From Deinandra increscens subsp. villosa (taxonomy: Eukaryota > Streptophyta > Magnoliopsida > Asterales > Asteraceae): a DNA stretch of 64,000 bases. A program made the translations under genes and the position numbers. The notes under the pieces were generated by a model. It was not told where the DNA came from. It did not search any database and saw only the letters and a program-made list of their open reading frames with translations. How positions within the stretch are numbered: position 1 is the stretch's first letter; every line of letters starts with the position of its first letter. Below, one piece after another: positions 37,085 through 48,930 of this stretch. The stretch spans positions 16,780,483 through 16,844,482 of the forward strand of contig JBCNJP010000020.1 in the NCBI GenBank assembly GCA_039602395.1, read 5' to 3'.

Positions 37085-38066
37085 ATGCCACACACCCGTT
37101 CGCGAGGTCCTCCTGAGCTTACACCTTTATCTGATCCCGACGCGGACATTCGTGAGCGGTTCCGCCTTCTACGCACCGAGCTAGAGGCGTTCATCATTTC
37201 CACCACCACCCCTTCGAAACCATCCTCTACATCCCCACGCGACACCAAACCCATTCCATTCCCCGATCTCACATCCATGGCGGCACGTCGCACCGTCCAC
37301 GAGCAGGCTAGCGCCGGAGTCACCGAGGCCCGGTTTGCTATTGCACAGCCCGCTATTGCCAACACCGCGAATTGGCAAGTTCCGTCCCACGTCATCAACG
37401 CTTTGACGCATTCGATCCAGTTTCATGGACGTGAGGACGAAGATGCACCGATGCATATCTCCAGGTTCACGCGTATCTGCAACACGTTCGGACTCACCGG
37501 AGTCGCGAACGACACCATTTATTTGCGTCTTTTTCCATTCTCCCTTACGTCTCGAGCCGCCGAGTGGCTTGAGACGCTTCCGCCTAATTCGATCGCCACC
37601 TGGAACGATCGCACCGCCAAATTCCTGAAAAAGTACCATCCTCCAGCTAAGGCTGCGCGTACTCGGGAGGAAATCCACTCATTTCGCATGGATCCCGACG
37701 AGCCTTATTCTGTTGCATATGAGCGTTTCAATACTCTTCTGAGCAGATGTCCGCAACACGGGTTGACGGAATGGGCTATCATCGAGAAGTTCTATAATGG
37801 ACTTCCTTATTCGGTTCAAAAAGAGTTTAACATTTCTGCTGGAGGACACATGATGGAAAAGCTCACGGTCGATGAATGCAAACAACTGTTTGAGAGCTTC
37901 GCACTCGCTGAACAGCAGACCCCCGGAGATCGGAGAGCCACTTTAGCCCCGACTCGATCCCTTGTTCCTTCTACTACCACCCGGGGTGTCCATCACATTG
38001 GCTCAGAGACCATACCACCTAGGGAGTTAGAAAACATTTATAAAACATTAGAAGAAATAAAACTCC
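37085..38066 (+). pseudogene. Outer element gag, 5' part (split by nested insertion)
   Basis: The first ATG of the frame is at 37085; the frame is open from 37067. It encodes a retrotransposon gag core with FHGREDEDAPMHISRF, LFPFSLTSRAAEWL and KFYNGLPYSVQ, words typical of Athila-like gag. The frame is cut at 38066 by the inner element. Codons past that point come from the inner LTR and are not part of the protein. The reading frame resumes in phase after the insertion at 46413. Confidence 0.9.
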
Positions 38067-39865
38067 TGATGTGTTGTTTAGTGTATATGAAAAATGGGGT
38101 CCTACACTATCAAATTTTAAATTTATAGAACTGGTTATTCACCAGGGGACTATACCAACACACTAAGGCAAGTATACATGTCGTGCGTAGCACAGTATTG
38201 GTAAACACCGGGTTGTCGAACCTCAGGGACACGAACTTGTTGAAAACAGTCGATTCATAATTCAGCCGGTTTTTGTTTTTATTTTGAAAACTGATTTTAA
38301 TTTAGAAAACCGAAAATGACAGTAATTAAAATGTTGTTTGGAAAACAGATATTTGGTAAAGGATCACTTAGGCATGGCTCCTCCAACTTAGGTTTGACAG
38401 GTGTATCGGTAATGCGTGACTACTTATCTTTGAGGTGAACTAGGGTCCTAAGACAAGGCTTACCTGGTTCCTATGGATAGGTTCACGTTTAGGGTTATAG
38501 ACACGCCCTACACAGTTACTACTGGTCCATGGTTAAGTACTGATAAGGTTGCGGTTTATGAAGTGCCCTAGGCTGGGTCCCGAGTTATCGGTGGCTCAAC
38601 TCACAACTGGTCGAAGGGTTAGGATAGGTATGGTCCTAACGGTCCTGGAGTTGTGAAGCGGTTACAATTGGGTTGATAGGTTGACCTGGTAGGCCCTAGA
38701 CACGACTAAGCAGGAACAGACCCGAGTTATCGGTGAATGCTTGGCTACTTGACAATGGCAAGGGTATCTACTAGCTAAGGGTAAGGTGATTTCTCACTCA
38801 AACTCTATGGTGGACTCCTAATCGAATTCTAGGGTTTCCCTGATGATCGTGACTATTTCTAGTTCACGCGTACGCCGCAGATTCTGTTGTTCGGCTATAC
38901 AATAGTTCCCTAACGATAGAAGGCTTTGCAAGCTAGGGTTAGGGTTCCACAAGACCAGAGATTGACTAGATACAATAAGGAATTCAATTCATCAACCAAA
39001 TCAAGCAATCATAACTTTTACTTCATAAATGCAAATGTAAACGAAAAACCGATACTTATAAAGTCAAACCATGGTTGGATTCGCCTCGCCTAAGCGATAC
39101 GATGAGTTTAGCCAACCATGTTAATGTTTAAACAAGAATAAATCAGATCTAAACAAGAATGCATGGCTAAATGTAAGTACAATACCAAATGGAAGCTTGA
39201 AATGGTGAAAAACGCTAAATCTTGACTCGTCGAAGGCTTCAAATCTTCGAATCTTCAAAGGGCTTCAACGAGGGCTTTCTCTGGCTTCTCTTCTGCTCTC
39301 CAAGATGTCTTGAATGGTGGAAATGAGCCTGGTATTTATAGGGGCCGAATTCTAAAAATTTCCAAAATTGATCCCAGGGTCCCTCACGGCCTGCAAGCCG
39401 TGAGGTGCTGCTTCACGGCCTGGGCTATCCAGGGACAGGAGCTTCACGGCCTGGACAGGGTCTCACGGCTTGGGCTACCCAGGGAGAGGAGGTCTCACGG
39501 CCGTGAGAGGCTCTCACAACTTGCAGGTCAGGCCGTGAGACAGTTTTCACCGGTGACAGGTTTGCGGCTCAGCATCACAGCTTGGTCAGGGGCTTCACAG
39601 CTTGTTCCAGGCCGTGAAAGGGTGTTTCAAGGCATGCAAGCCGTGAAGATTTTCTGCAACTTTTTATTTTGACTTCCGCGTTTGACCGGTTGACCCGAAC
39701 TTTGACTTTTCTTTATTTTTGCCTCGTTTTCCGTGCCAAACTTGTTTTAACCTGAAAACTCACAATAATCATCAGAAAAAAATATAAATTAATATTTTCA
39801 AGGTTATTTTAACGTTTTTTAGCCCGGAATCAATTATATTTTCATATCCAAAACCACACACATCA
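38067..39865 (-). repeat. Inner element 3' LTR (1799 bp)
   Basis: TG...CA termini in plus-strand reading. Around 39383-39650 it carries many copies of TCACGGCCTG or its complement CAGGCCGTGA, including hairpins such as TCACGGC-ctgcaa-GCCGTGA. Confidence 0.96.
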
Positions 39866-39880
39866 AACATCCCCATACTT
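39866..39880 (-). promoter_or_regulatory. Polypurine tract, inner element
   Basis: On the minus strand AAGTATGGGGATGTT directly precedes the 3' LTR. A near-copy, AAGTATGGGGATGG, lies at 40940-40953. Confidence 0.75.
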
Positions 39881-40575
39881 AAACATTGCTTGTCCCCAAG
39901 CAATCATTTTTAATCTCGACACTACTACAACTCTATCTTAACCACATAGACATCTAGGTGTACATATTCGGTCCGCAAGATTTACAATCAATACTAGGAT
40001 TTACAACCTCGCAAGTTTAATGATTTCGAAAACTCACAAAGTCTCTCAACCAAATAATGCGAACCATATTTCTATCATTTTTTTCCGCTCGACTCACCAT
40101 TTCACTCGACCTATGGGTGAAGTATTTGAAGTGAACGCTCAGGTCAAGCATATCTAAGTGTTTCTTGGGTTTATATATACGATCGTGCCGCCGAGTTCGT
40201 TATGGGATCCGACCAAAAAAAGGAGGGGGATACTCAAACGTTTGCTCACATATACGGGTGTATGAGCTACTACCCAAACGTATATCTTGGCGTATACGTA
40301 CAGCCGTTTCACAACTTTCATTGTGATTTATTCATATTTTTTTTTCTTTAGCTTGATTTAGGGTTTTTCAACCTTTCAACACAAGACTAAATTTTTGATT
40401 TTTGTCTTCTTTTTTTTTTTTTTTTTTATAGATAGATATACTGGAGTTATGCAGAAAGTCCAGTATCTTCGGGCAATTGACGACCCGGAGAAGATCCATA
40501 ACGACTCAAGGCGATTAATTTGACACGGTCTCAACATAAACCTAGAACATGTTTTAGACATACGACATCCCTCAT

Positions 40576-40578
<3 letters not shown>

Positions 40579-40621
<43 letters not shown>
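40579..40621. repeat. (TA)n microsatellite in the inner element
   Basis: About 43 bases of TA repeat in the element's 3' non-coding region. Confidence 0.95.
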
Positions 40622-40624
<3 letters not shown>

Positions 40625-41239
40625 TCGCCTAAATATATTTTTTTCTTTTCTTTTGTAGGCTTAATCTCACAAGGGAAATCGGGTGAGTGGGTTTTTGTTG
40701 GTTCACAAAACTCGATCGAAAGACTTTGATCATGTGATTTTTATAAAAATAAACTTTTAAGGAAAACCGTTCTTGCGAATTGCAGACACGATAAGGCACA
40801 AATAAATTATCTATGATTTACGTTAAAAACGGTGTACTTTCGTGTCATGTGAGATTGGGAAAAATTTTAAAATTTTGGGGGATTTACAGACTTTCGATGT
40901 GGTGAGGGAGTTATATTCTAAAAGCTTAGCCAACCCTTGCCATCCCCATACTTAGAAAGATGCAGTGTCCTCAATGCAGAAAATATAGAAATAAACAAAG
41001 GGTTGGATAAAAGAAACTCCCTGATGACAGTAATTTCCCAGGATCCTCATTTCCACACACATCGAACAACTCGTTGCTGCAATATCATACTGGTTGCTAA
41101 TCCCGATTCCTGCAAAACAAAAATTAACAAAACCACAAAAAAAGAAAAAATAGAAATAAAAATATACAAAAGCACGGGTTGCCTCCCGTGAAGCGCTTAG
41201 GTTATTTACGAGTCGTTAGCTCGACTCGACCCCCGTGAC

Positions 41240-42530
41240 TCATTCAGGGGGTTTTTGGAAGCTTAGATCTTCCACAAAAGCTCTGCCAACGGGCCCTTCA
41301 ATATACTGTTTCAGTCTGTGCCCGTTTACCTTGAATGGGATTCCATCCTCTCCTGCTATCTCCACTGTGCCATATGAGAATACCTGTGTAACAGTGTAGG
41401 GACCACTCCATCTAGAGCGCAATTTTCCTGGAAATAACTTCAGACGCGAATTGTATAACAGCACACGATCCCCATACTTGAATTCTTTCTTCTCCTTGAG
41501 TTTTTGATCGTGTGTTTTCGCCGTTTTATCCTTGTATCGTCTGACGCTCTCGTACGCTGCGTCTCTCAATTCCTGAAGCTCGTTCAGTTGCAGAAGGCGC
41601 TCTTCGCCAGATTTCATCAAGTCGATGTTCACTGCGCGCATTGCCCAATACGATTTGTGCTCTAATTCAACGGGCAGATGACAGGATTTTCCGTATACAA
41701 GTCTAAAAGGAGTGGTGCCGATTGGTGTCTTATAGGCTGTGCGAAAAGCCCATAACGCGTCATCAAGCTTCTCGGACCAGTCTTTTCGATTAATGCTACA
41801 CGTCCTTTCCAGAATACGTTTAATCCCTCTGTTGGACACCTCGACCTGCCCACTAGTTTGCGGATGGTAGGGCGTTGCGAGTCTATGGTTTACCCCGTAT
41901 CTCTTCAATAACTTCTCCATCTGAGAGTTGCAGAAATGAGTGCCTCGGTCGCTGATTAAGGCTTTTGGTGTACCAAAACGTGCAAACAACTTCTTCAAGA
42001 ACTTTGTAACTACTCGTGCGTCATTCGTTGGGAGGGCTTGGGCCTCTACCCATTTCGATACGTAATCGACAGCGACGAGAATGTACTTGTTTCCATATGA
42101 TGACGGAAACGGCCCCATGAAGTCAATACCCCAGACGTCAAATATTTCGCAGGCCTGAATGGGGTTTTGTGGCATCTCATTTTTGGCTGAGATGTTTCCA
42201 GCCCTTTGGCATGCGTCACAACCTCTCACGAGTTCATGGGCATCCTTGAAAATTGTGGGCCAATAGAATCCGGAGTCTAAAACTTTTCTTGCCGTATTGT
42301 TGGCAGCATTGTGGCCTCCGGTTGTCATGATAGAGTCGAGGAAGTAGCAAGTGTCATCCTGACTGGCTGGGCGTTTCATAGAATCGTGGATGTTGAGAGT
42401 GACGGATTGATTTCCCATTCGAAGTGTGAGCTTTCCATCATACACGTCGACTATGGCACGAGAAGTGGCCAAAAATGGCCTTCCTAATATCAGCGGAATA
42501 TGCTCATCCTCGTCCATGTCCAGGATGACG
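41240..42530 (-). pseudogene. Inner element protease end fused to integrase
   Basis: Starts in the last part of the protease (HIPLILGRPFLATSRAIVDV) and at about 42325 passes without a break into the integrase zinc finger (GGHNAANNTARKVL through CDACQRAG). The integrase core keeps D in WGIDFMGPF, D in ISDRGTHF and E in HPQTSGQVE, so the DDE triad is intact. The GPY/F module is also present (SRWSGPYTV). What should lie between protease and integrase, about 700-800 residues of RT and RNase H, is deleted. The upstream gag-protease frame is separated from this one by a one-base frameshift near 42540. Confidence 0.9.
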
Positions 42531-44424
42531 AAGTCGACCGGAAATCGAAATTGCCCACTTTCACCAACATGTTCTCCACTATGCCCCTGGGGTACTTCAC
42601 TGATCGATCAGCTAGCTGAAGTGTCATGCGAGTAGGAGTGGGTTCCCCCAGATCGAGTCTCTTGTAGACTGAATATGGCATAAGATTAATACTAGCTCCC
42701 AAATCAGCCAGGGCGTTACAAATTAATGTGTTACCTATTAGGCAGGGAATTGTGAAACTCCCTGGGTCTCGCATCTTTGCAGGTAACTTCTGTTGGAGAA
42801 CTGCGGAGCATTGTTCGTCGAGAGTTACTGTGGATAGCTCTTCGAGTTTCTTCTTATTGCTAAGAAGATCTTTCAGGAACTTGGCATATTTGGGCATTGA
42901 TGCCAGAGCTTCCACGAAAGGAAGGTTGATGTGGAGTTGCTTGAATAATGAAAGGAATTTACCATGCTGCTCTTCCATCTTTTCCTTCTCAAGCCTCTCA
43001 GGATATGGTATCCTAGGCTTGTACTCCCTTTGCTTTGGCTTTGCTGCTGTGGCTTGTGGTTCCTCAGGTTCAGGAGTAACTTCAGTGGCTTCCTTTGGGT
43101 CCTCTGCAGGCTTATCTTGAGTCACTGGCATTTCTTGAGTTGACTTCCCACTACGCGTTGTGACTGCATTTGCGAACCCCTTAGGGTTTCCTTCGGTGTT
43201 AGATGGCAGTCCGCCTTGTGGTCTCCCTGAGAGTGATTGCGCGATTTGACCCACTTGCCGCTCGAGTGCCTTCTGAGATGCCAGTTGATTCTGCAGTTGC
43301 TGGTTGATCTTTGCCATCTCCTGGTCATGTTTCTGGAATTGAGAGTTGATTTCTTGATCCCTCTTCTTTGTGTAGGAGTACATTTCTGTCATCATTTCTC
43401 GCATCGTGGGTTCTCGTTCCTGTCCTTGGGGCTGCTGAGGTTTGGCTGCAAACCCCGGTGGGTTTGAGCTTCCTGCCTGGTTCTTGTAGCTGAATCCGGC
43501 GTGATTCTTCCAGGAGGAGTTGTAGCGATCCCCGTAGACTGGACCTCTCTGTCCTTGACCCACGAAATCGACCGTCTCTGTGTTGTGCGGGCAGCTGGCA
43601 GTATTATGCGATTCTCCGCATATCTCGCACTCCTGTGGCTCCTTCTTTTGTGGCAAGACCACTTGACAAAGAGTGTCGAACTTCTTTGATAACGCCTCTA
43701 GCTGGGCGGCCACCATTGTGTCTTGACTCACTTGATGCACCCCTGCTTTGAGTGGAACGCTGCTTCTAATTGAGGGGTACTGATAGTCGTTGAGAGCCAT
43801 CTCCTCCAGTAATTGCTCGGCCTCTTCAGCAGTTTTCTCGCCGAGTGCTCCTCCAGCCGTAATGTCCACCAATTGACGGGTTTGTGGGCTGAGCCCATTG
43901 TAGAATGTCTGGATCTGCTGATATTGCTCCAACCCGTGGTTAGGACATTTTCTCAGTAGTTCCTTGAAACGCTCCCAAGTTTCAAAGAACGATTCTCCAT
44001 GGTCCTGCTGATATGCGTATATCTTCAGTCGTAGCTTCGCTGTCTTGCCAGGAGGGAAGAATCGGTAGAGGAACTTCTCTGCTAGGTCGCTCCATCTGGT
44101 GATCGAACCAGCAGATTGTCCATCGAGCCACGCCTTGGCTTTTGATCGGAGTGAGAATGGGAACAGGCGTAGCTTAGCTGCGTCACCGCTCAGGCCTGGG
44201 AGCTTGAATGTGTCACACACCTCTATGAAGGCCCTGATATGTGCGTTGGGGTCTTCGTCTGTCAATCCATCGAATTGGATTGAGTTCTTGATCATCGTGA
44301 TGACCTGAGGTGGGATGGTGTATGACTCATTCCCAGCGGTTACAGCGATGCTCGGGCTTGCTCCCGCCAAGCTCGGCTTCGTGTAGGATGACAGTGTTCG
44401 TCGTGGCGGATTTGCGTCGCCCAT
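42490..44424 (-). pseudogene. Inner element gag and N-terminal protease
   Basis: An open frame of 644 codons starting at ATG 44424, 160 bp after the primer site. Gag core words are FDGLTDEDPNAHIRAF, LFPFSLRSKAKAWL and TFYNGLSPQTRQ. The zinc knuckle CEICGESHNTASC (CX2CX4HX4C) is near residue 270. A Q-rich coiled stretch and the protease words ALADLGASINLMPYSVY follow. The frame ends at a stop caused by a single-base loss near 42540; the matching protease continuation is in another frame. Confidence 0.88.
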
Positions 44425-44584
44425 CGGTTGCCTCTGCTGCTGACGTCTGCGTCGAAACTCTCGTTCAGGTTCGTCGAAAGGTATAAGTAGCTCAGATTGA
44501 GAACTTCGTCGCGTACACCAGCGCGTTGCAGGATTAACAATTTTGGCTAAACTACAAATTTTGACTATTTAAAACGTTGTCGCG

Positions 44585-44602
44585 TCCCCGGCAACGGCGC
44601 CA
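44585..44602 (-). promoter_or_regulatory. Primer-binding site (tRNA-Asp type), inner element
   Basis: The minus strand reads TGGCGCCGTTGCCGGGGA six bases inside the right-hand LTR, identical to the outer element's site. Confidence 0.93.
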
Positions 44603-44608
44603 AAAACT

Positions 44609-46407
44609 TGATGTGTTGTTTAGTGTATATGAAAAATGGGGTCCTACACTATCAAATTTTAAATTTATAGAACTGGTTATTCACCAGGGGACTATACCAA
44701 CACACTAAGGCAAGTATACATGTCGTGCGTAGCACAGTATTGGTAAACACCGGGTTGTCGAACCTCAGGGACACGAACTTGTTGAAAACAGTCGATTCAT
44801 AATTCAGCCGGTTTTTGTTTTTATTTTGAAAACTGATTTTAATTTAGAAAACCGAAAATGACAGTAATTAAAATGTTGTTTGGAAAACAGATATTTGGTA
44901 AAGGATCACTTAGGCATGGCTCCTCCAACTTAGGTTTGACAGGTGTATCGGTAATGCGTGACTACTTATCTTTGAGGTGAACTAGGGTCCTAAGACAAGG
45001 CTTACCTGGTTCCTATGGATAGGTTCACGTTTAGGGTTATAGACACGCCCTACACAGTTACTACTGGTCCATGGTTAAGTACTGATAAGGTTGCGGTTTA
45101 TAAGGTGCCCTAGGCTGGGTCCCGAGTTATCGGTGGCTCAACTCACAACTGGTCGAAGGGTTAGGATAGGTATGGTCCTAACGGTCCTGGAGTTGTGAAG
45201 CGGTTACAATTGGGTTGATAGGTTGACCTGGTAGGCCCTAGACACGACTAAGCAGGAACAAACCCGAGTTATCGGTGAATGCTTGGCTACTTGACAATGG
45301 CAAGGGTATCTACTAGCTAAGGGTAAGGTGATTTCTCACTCAAACTCTATGGTGGACTCCTAATCGAATTCTAGGGTTTCCCTGATGATCGTGACTATTT
45401 CTAGTTCACGCGTACGCCGCAGATTCTGTTGTTCGGCTATACAATAGTTCCCTAACGATAGAAGGCTTTGCAAGCTAGGGTTAGGGTTCCACAAGACCAG
45501 AGATTGACTAGATACAATAAGGAATTCAATTCATCAACCAAATCAAGCAATCATAACTTTTACTTCATAAATGCAAATGTAAACGAAAAACCGATACTTA
45601 TAAAGTCAAACCATGGTTGGATTCGCCTCGCCTAAGCGATACGATGAGTTTAGCCAACCATGTTAATGTTTAAACAAGAATAAATCAGATCTAAACAAGA
45701 ATGCATGGCTAAATGTAAGTACAATACCAAATGGAAGCTTGAAATGGTGAAAAACGCTAAATCTTGACTCGTCGAAGGCTTCAAATCTTCGAATCTTCAA
45801 AGGGCTTCAACGAGGGCTTTCTCTGGCTTCTCTTCTGCTCTCCAAGATGTCTTGAATGGTGGAAATGAGCCTGGTATTTATAGGGGCCGAATTCTAAAAA
45901 TTTCCAAAATTGATCCCAGGGTCCCTCACGGCCTGCAAGCCGTGAGGTGCTGCTTCACGGCCTGGGCTATCCAGGGACAGGAGCTTCACGGCCTGGACAG
46001 GGTCTCACGGCTTGGGCTACCCAGGGAGAGGAGGTCTCACGGCCGTGAGAGGCTCTCACAACTTGCAGGTCAGGCCGTGAGACAGTTTTCACCGGTGACA
46101 GGTTTGCGGCTCAGCATCACAGCTTGGTCAGGGGCTTCACAGCTTGTTCCAGGCCGTGAAAGGGTGTTTCAAGGCATGCAAGCCGTGAAGATTTTCTGCA
46201 ACTTTTTATTTTGACTTCCGCGTTTGACCGGTTGACCCGAACTTTGACTTTTCTTCATTTTTGCCTCGTTTTCCGTGCCAAACTTGTTTTAACCTGAAAA
46301 CTCACAATAATCATCAGAAACAAATATAAATTAATATTTTCAAGGTTATTTTAACGTTTTTTAGCCCGGAATCAATTATATTTTCATATCCAAAACCACA
46401 CACATCA
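44609..46407 (-). repeat. Inner element 5' LTR (1799 bp)
   Basis: Same length as its partner. Visible differences lie near 45100-45106 (two), 45261, 46256 and 46321. Confidence 0.96.
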
Positions 46408-46412
46408 ACTCC

Positions 46413-48337
46413 ACATCAAAGCCAAATGTGAGCTGTGCAGAGGCGCTCACGACACCCGAGACTGCCCGCTTGCTCCCGCTGAGCAAGTGGATTACATTGG
46501 AAACCGAAACCAGTTCGGTAATTCATTCCAGTCTGGGTGGAGGAGTGGCCAAAATTCAGGATGGCGAGAGGGAGGAAATCCACCTGGTTTTCAACCGAGG
46601 TATAATCAGAGTGGTGGAGGAGATGCAGGGCCGACGATGAAGGAGCTTACGGAGTTGGTGATGAATCAAACGCAGATTCTGCAGCAGATGAACGCGAGGG
46701 ATGAGGCCACACAGAAGAAGCTAGCGGAGCACGATACTTTACTGAGGAATCAACAGGTTTCGTTCCTTGACTTGCAGCGTTCAGTCGGTGACATAGCGAA
46801 GCAGCTGAAGGAGCTCAACAACCGAGGGGGTCAACTTTCCGGTAGTACTTACAAAAACCCCAATGCGTCGGTTAATGCTGTTACCACACGGAGTGGTCGA
46901 GTTCTGGAGAGTCCATCGCCGGCGGTAGTTGATGAAGAGCCGGTCGATGAGGAGATTGATTTGGAGACGCCTGACGGGAGGGTGCACGAGAGCGTGACGC
47001 CAGCAAGTACCGCACCGATCGTCGAGGCCGAGTTAGTTAGAGAGAAGCCGCTGAAGTGGGAAGCGGTGAAGGAGAAGAAGAGAGTGAGGTTCGCGCCGAA
47101 ACCGATCACTGCTGATGATCTGAAGCGTGTTCCTTATCCTGAGAGGTTGGTCCAGCAGAAGAATGCGCGAGAGTATGGGCAGTTTTTAGAGCTTCTTAAG
47201 CAGCTTAGGGTCACTTTACCTTTTACTGATGTTATTAGACAGATGCCTAAGTATGCTAAATTTTTGAAGGATATGTTAACTAATAAGAAGAAGCTTGAAA
47301 ACTTTTCTGATGTTACACTTGATGCCCAGTGTTCTGCTATGGTTCAGAATAGGTTGCCTGAAAAACTGACTGATCCGGGTACATTTACAATTCCTTGCTC
47401 GTTTGGTGACTTGTCTGTTACTTGTGCTTTAGCTGATCTAGGTGCCTCCATTAATGTGATGCCTTATTCTGTTTTCATGCACCTAGGATTAGGGGAGTTA
47501 GAGCCGACTAGGATGACGATTTCCTTAGCGGATAGGTCGGTAGTTAGACCCAAAGGAATAGTGGAAAATGTGCTTGTTCAGGTAGACAAATTCTTGTTCC
47601 CTATAGACTTTGTGGTAGTTGACACTGCATATGATGCTAGCTGTCCTCTGATTTTAGGTAGGCCTTTCCTTAGGACTGCTCGGGCGTTAGTTGATGTTTT
47701 TGCGGGCACGATCACTTTGAGGGTAGATGATGAGTCGGTTGAATTCAGGGTTGGTAAATCGGGTGACAAGAACAGCGAGTCCGTATGCTTTCTAGGATCT
47801 TTCATATCTTTGGTGGATAGTTGTGTTAGTTATGTCACTGGTGAGGACTTGGTAGTTGGAAATCGGTTGGAGGGTGAGGTTGTAGTTGAGGATAAGTGTG
47901 GGGAGGATCCTAGGGGTTTAGATGAGGAAGTTGATAAAATTGAGCTGTCTGACCCGTTAGTAGAAACCGTTGATGAGTTGTTGGGTAAAGAGTTGTTGGT
48001 GGTTGTTGATGGATGTAGGAGAGCCACACTTGATGATATAGGTGAGATTGATGGTAGGATTATGGTGAGTTCAAGTGTGGGGAGGTTAGCTATGGTTGTT
48101 AGTGAGAATGACCCGGAGGTAAGTTTTCTAGAGAAGATCAGATTTCTCCCGGGTCGGTTTAAGCATTGGAAGGTTAAAAAGTTGTTACATTTGTTAAAGT
48201 TGGTTGCTTTATGGGTTAAGATGTTAGTTGATGGTTGTGCTGATAGGAACCGGGTGGAATCCGGTAGTTTTGTGTTGAGGGATGTGAAATCAAAGCCTCC
48301 GGATGGTTTTGGAGGTTGTTCCTGTGTTTGGTGCTAA
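46413..48337 (+). pseudogene. Outer element gag zinc knuckle, protease and unknown tail (3' part)
   Basis: It resumes with a perfect CX2CX4HX4C zinc knuckle (46427-46465), then a coiled, glutamine-rich stretch, then the aspartic protease with ALADLGASINVMPYSVF and ILGRPFLRTARALVDVF. After the protease comes about 190 acidic residues that match nothing I recognise (for example DKCGEDPRGLDEEVDKIEL), ending at a stop at 48335-48337. The two host segments, 982 and 1925 nt, together keep one frame of 968 codons plus stop, so the gene was open until the inner element landed. RT and integrase are absent. Confidence 0.88.
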
Positions 48338-48597
48338 TTGGTGAAATTCCCGGATTGTAAATTTTGTATTTGTGTTTTAATTTTCTGCAATTTTTGGTTT
48401 TTTGTGCTTTTGCGTCTTTTGGTTTTGTGTTTTTGGTGTTTGCAGGTTATTCTGGAGATTCAAGAGTTGGACTATGAGAGTGTGCAGGGTGAAATTGCAG
48501 GTTTGTGCTGCAAATTTCGGCTAGAGGCCTGTTTTGGAGAAAGAGATAGAATATTTTTGGAGGCCAAAAATCTGGAAAACTCTCTGGAAAAGTCGTT

Positions 48598-48720
48598 CCA
48601 GGCGTATCGCCTGGAAGGTTGGAGGTTATAGGCGATACGCCTGGAAGTCTCAGGCGGGCAGATGGTTGAAGTCCTAGGCGTATCGCCTGGGAAATGCAAG
48701 GTTGTAGGCGATACGCCTAG
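48598..48720 (+). repeat. Second AGGCGTATCGCCT palindrome array, internal
   Basis: Four copies at 48598-48614, 48629-48644, 48673-48690 and 48705-48720 alternate between AGGCGTATCGCCT and its complement. The same words occur four times in each LTR, which makes twelve in the element. Confidence 0.9.
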
Positions 48721-48909
48721 GGTAGGTAAGTCAGAAATTTTTCAAATTTTTAATTTGTATTATTTCTGTTTACCGTCTTGGTGGTGGTCCGCTGCGGCTG
48801 ATGTGCTGAGTCTCTGGAGTTTCAGGTGAACACGTTTCAACTTATTTTATTTTATTTATTTTACTTCTGCTTTATTTTTGTTCCATTCCACATTGAGGGC
48901 AATGTGTGA

Positions 48910-48930
48910 TTCAAGTGTGGGGATGGGATA
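48910..48930 (+). promoter_or_regulatory. PPT-like purine tract inside the outer element
   Basis: Reads AAGTGTGGGGATGGG and is preceded by CATTGAGGGCAATGT. It nearly repeats the tract that borders the 3' LTR and could be an internal start for plus-strand DNA. Confidence 0.5.

Larger units (their letters stand above)
38067..46407 (-). mobile_element. Inner Athila-like Ty3/gypsy element lacking RT and RNase H
   Basis: An 8341-bp element in reverse orientation inside the outer gag gene. It is flanked by the 5-bp duplication ACTCC (38062-38066 and 46408-46412). LTRs are both 1799 bp (38067-39865 and 44609-46407) and differ at about five positions. The order on the minus strand is LTR, tRNA-Asp primer site, gag, protease, integrase, non-coding region, purine tract, LTR. 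The RT and RNase H region that should separate protease and integrase is missing. It is therefore non-autonomous but young. Confidence 0.95.

Noticed and set aside
37181..37678. 165-codon minus-strand frame opposite outer gag
   Set aside because: Antisense shadow of the gag gene with no recognisable domain.
39310..39672. Identical 120-codon frames at 39310-39672 and 45852-46214
   Set aside because: These are the two LTR copies of the inner retrotransposon; the repeated word array happens to lack stops.
40520..40729. 69-codon frame with a Tyr-Ile repeat
   Set aside because: It is the translation of a TA microsatellite.
43501..43689. Plus-strand frames opposite the inner gag (42728-43689)
   Set aside because: Antisense shadows of the gag-protease frame.
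48338..48631. Possible envelope-like or pol continuation in the outer element after 48337
   Set aside because: The 97-codon frame has no RT, integrase or envelope feature I can name, and the palindrome array interrupts it.
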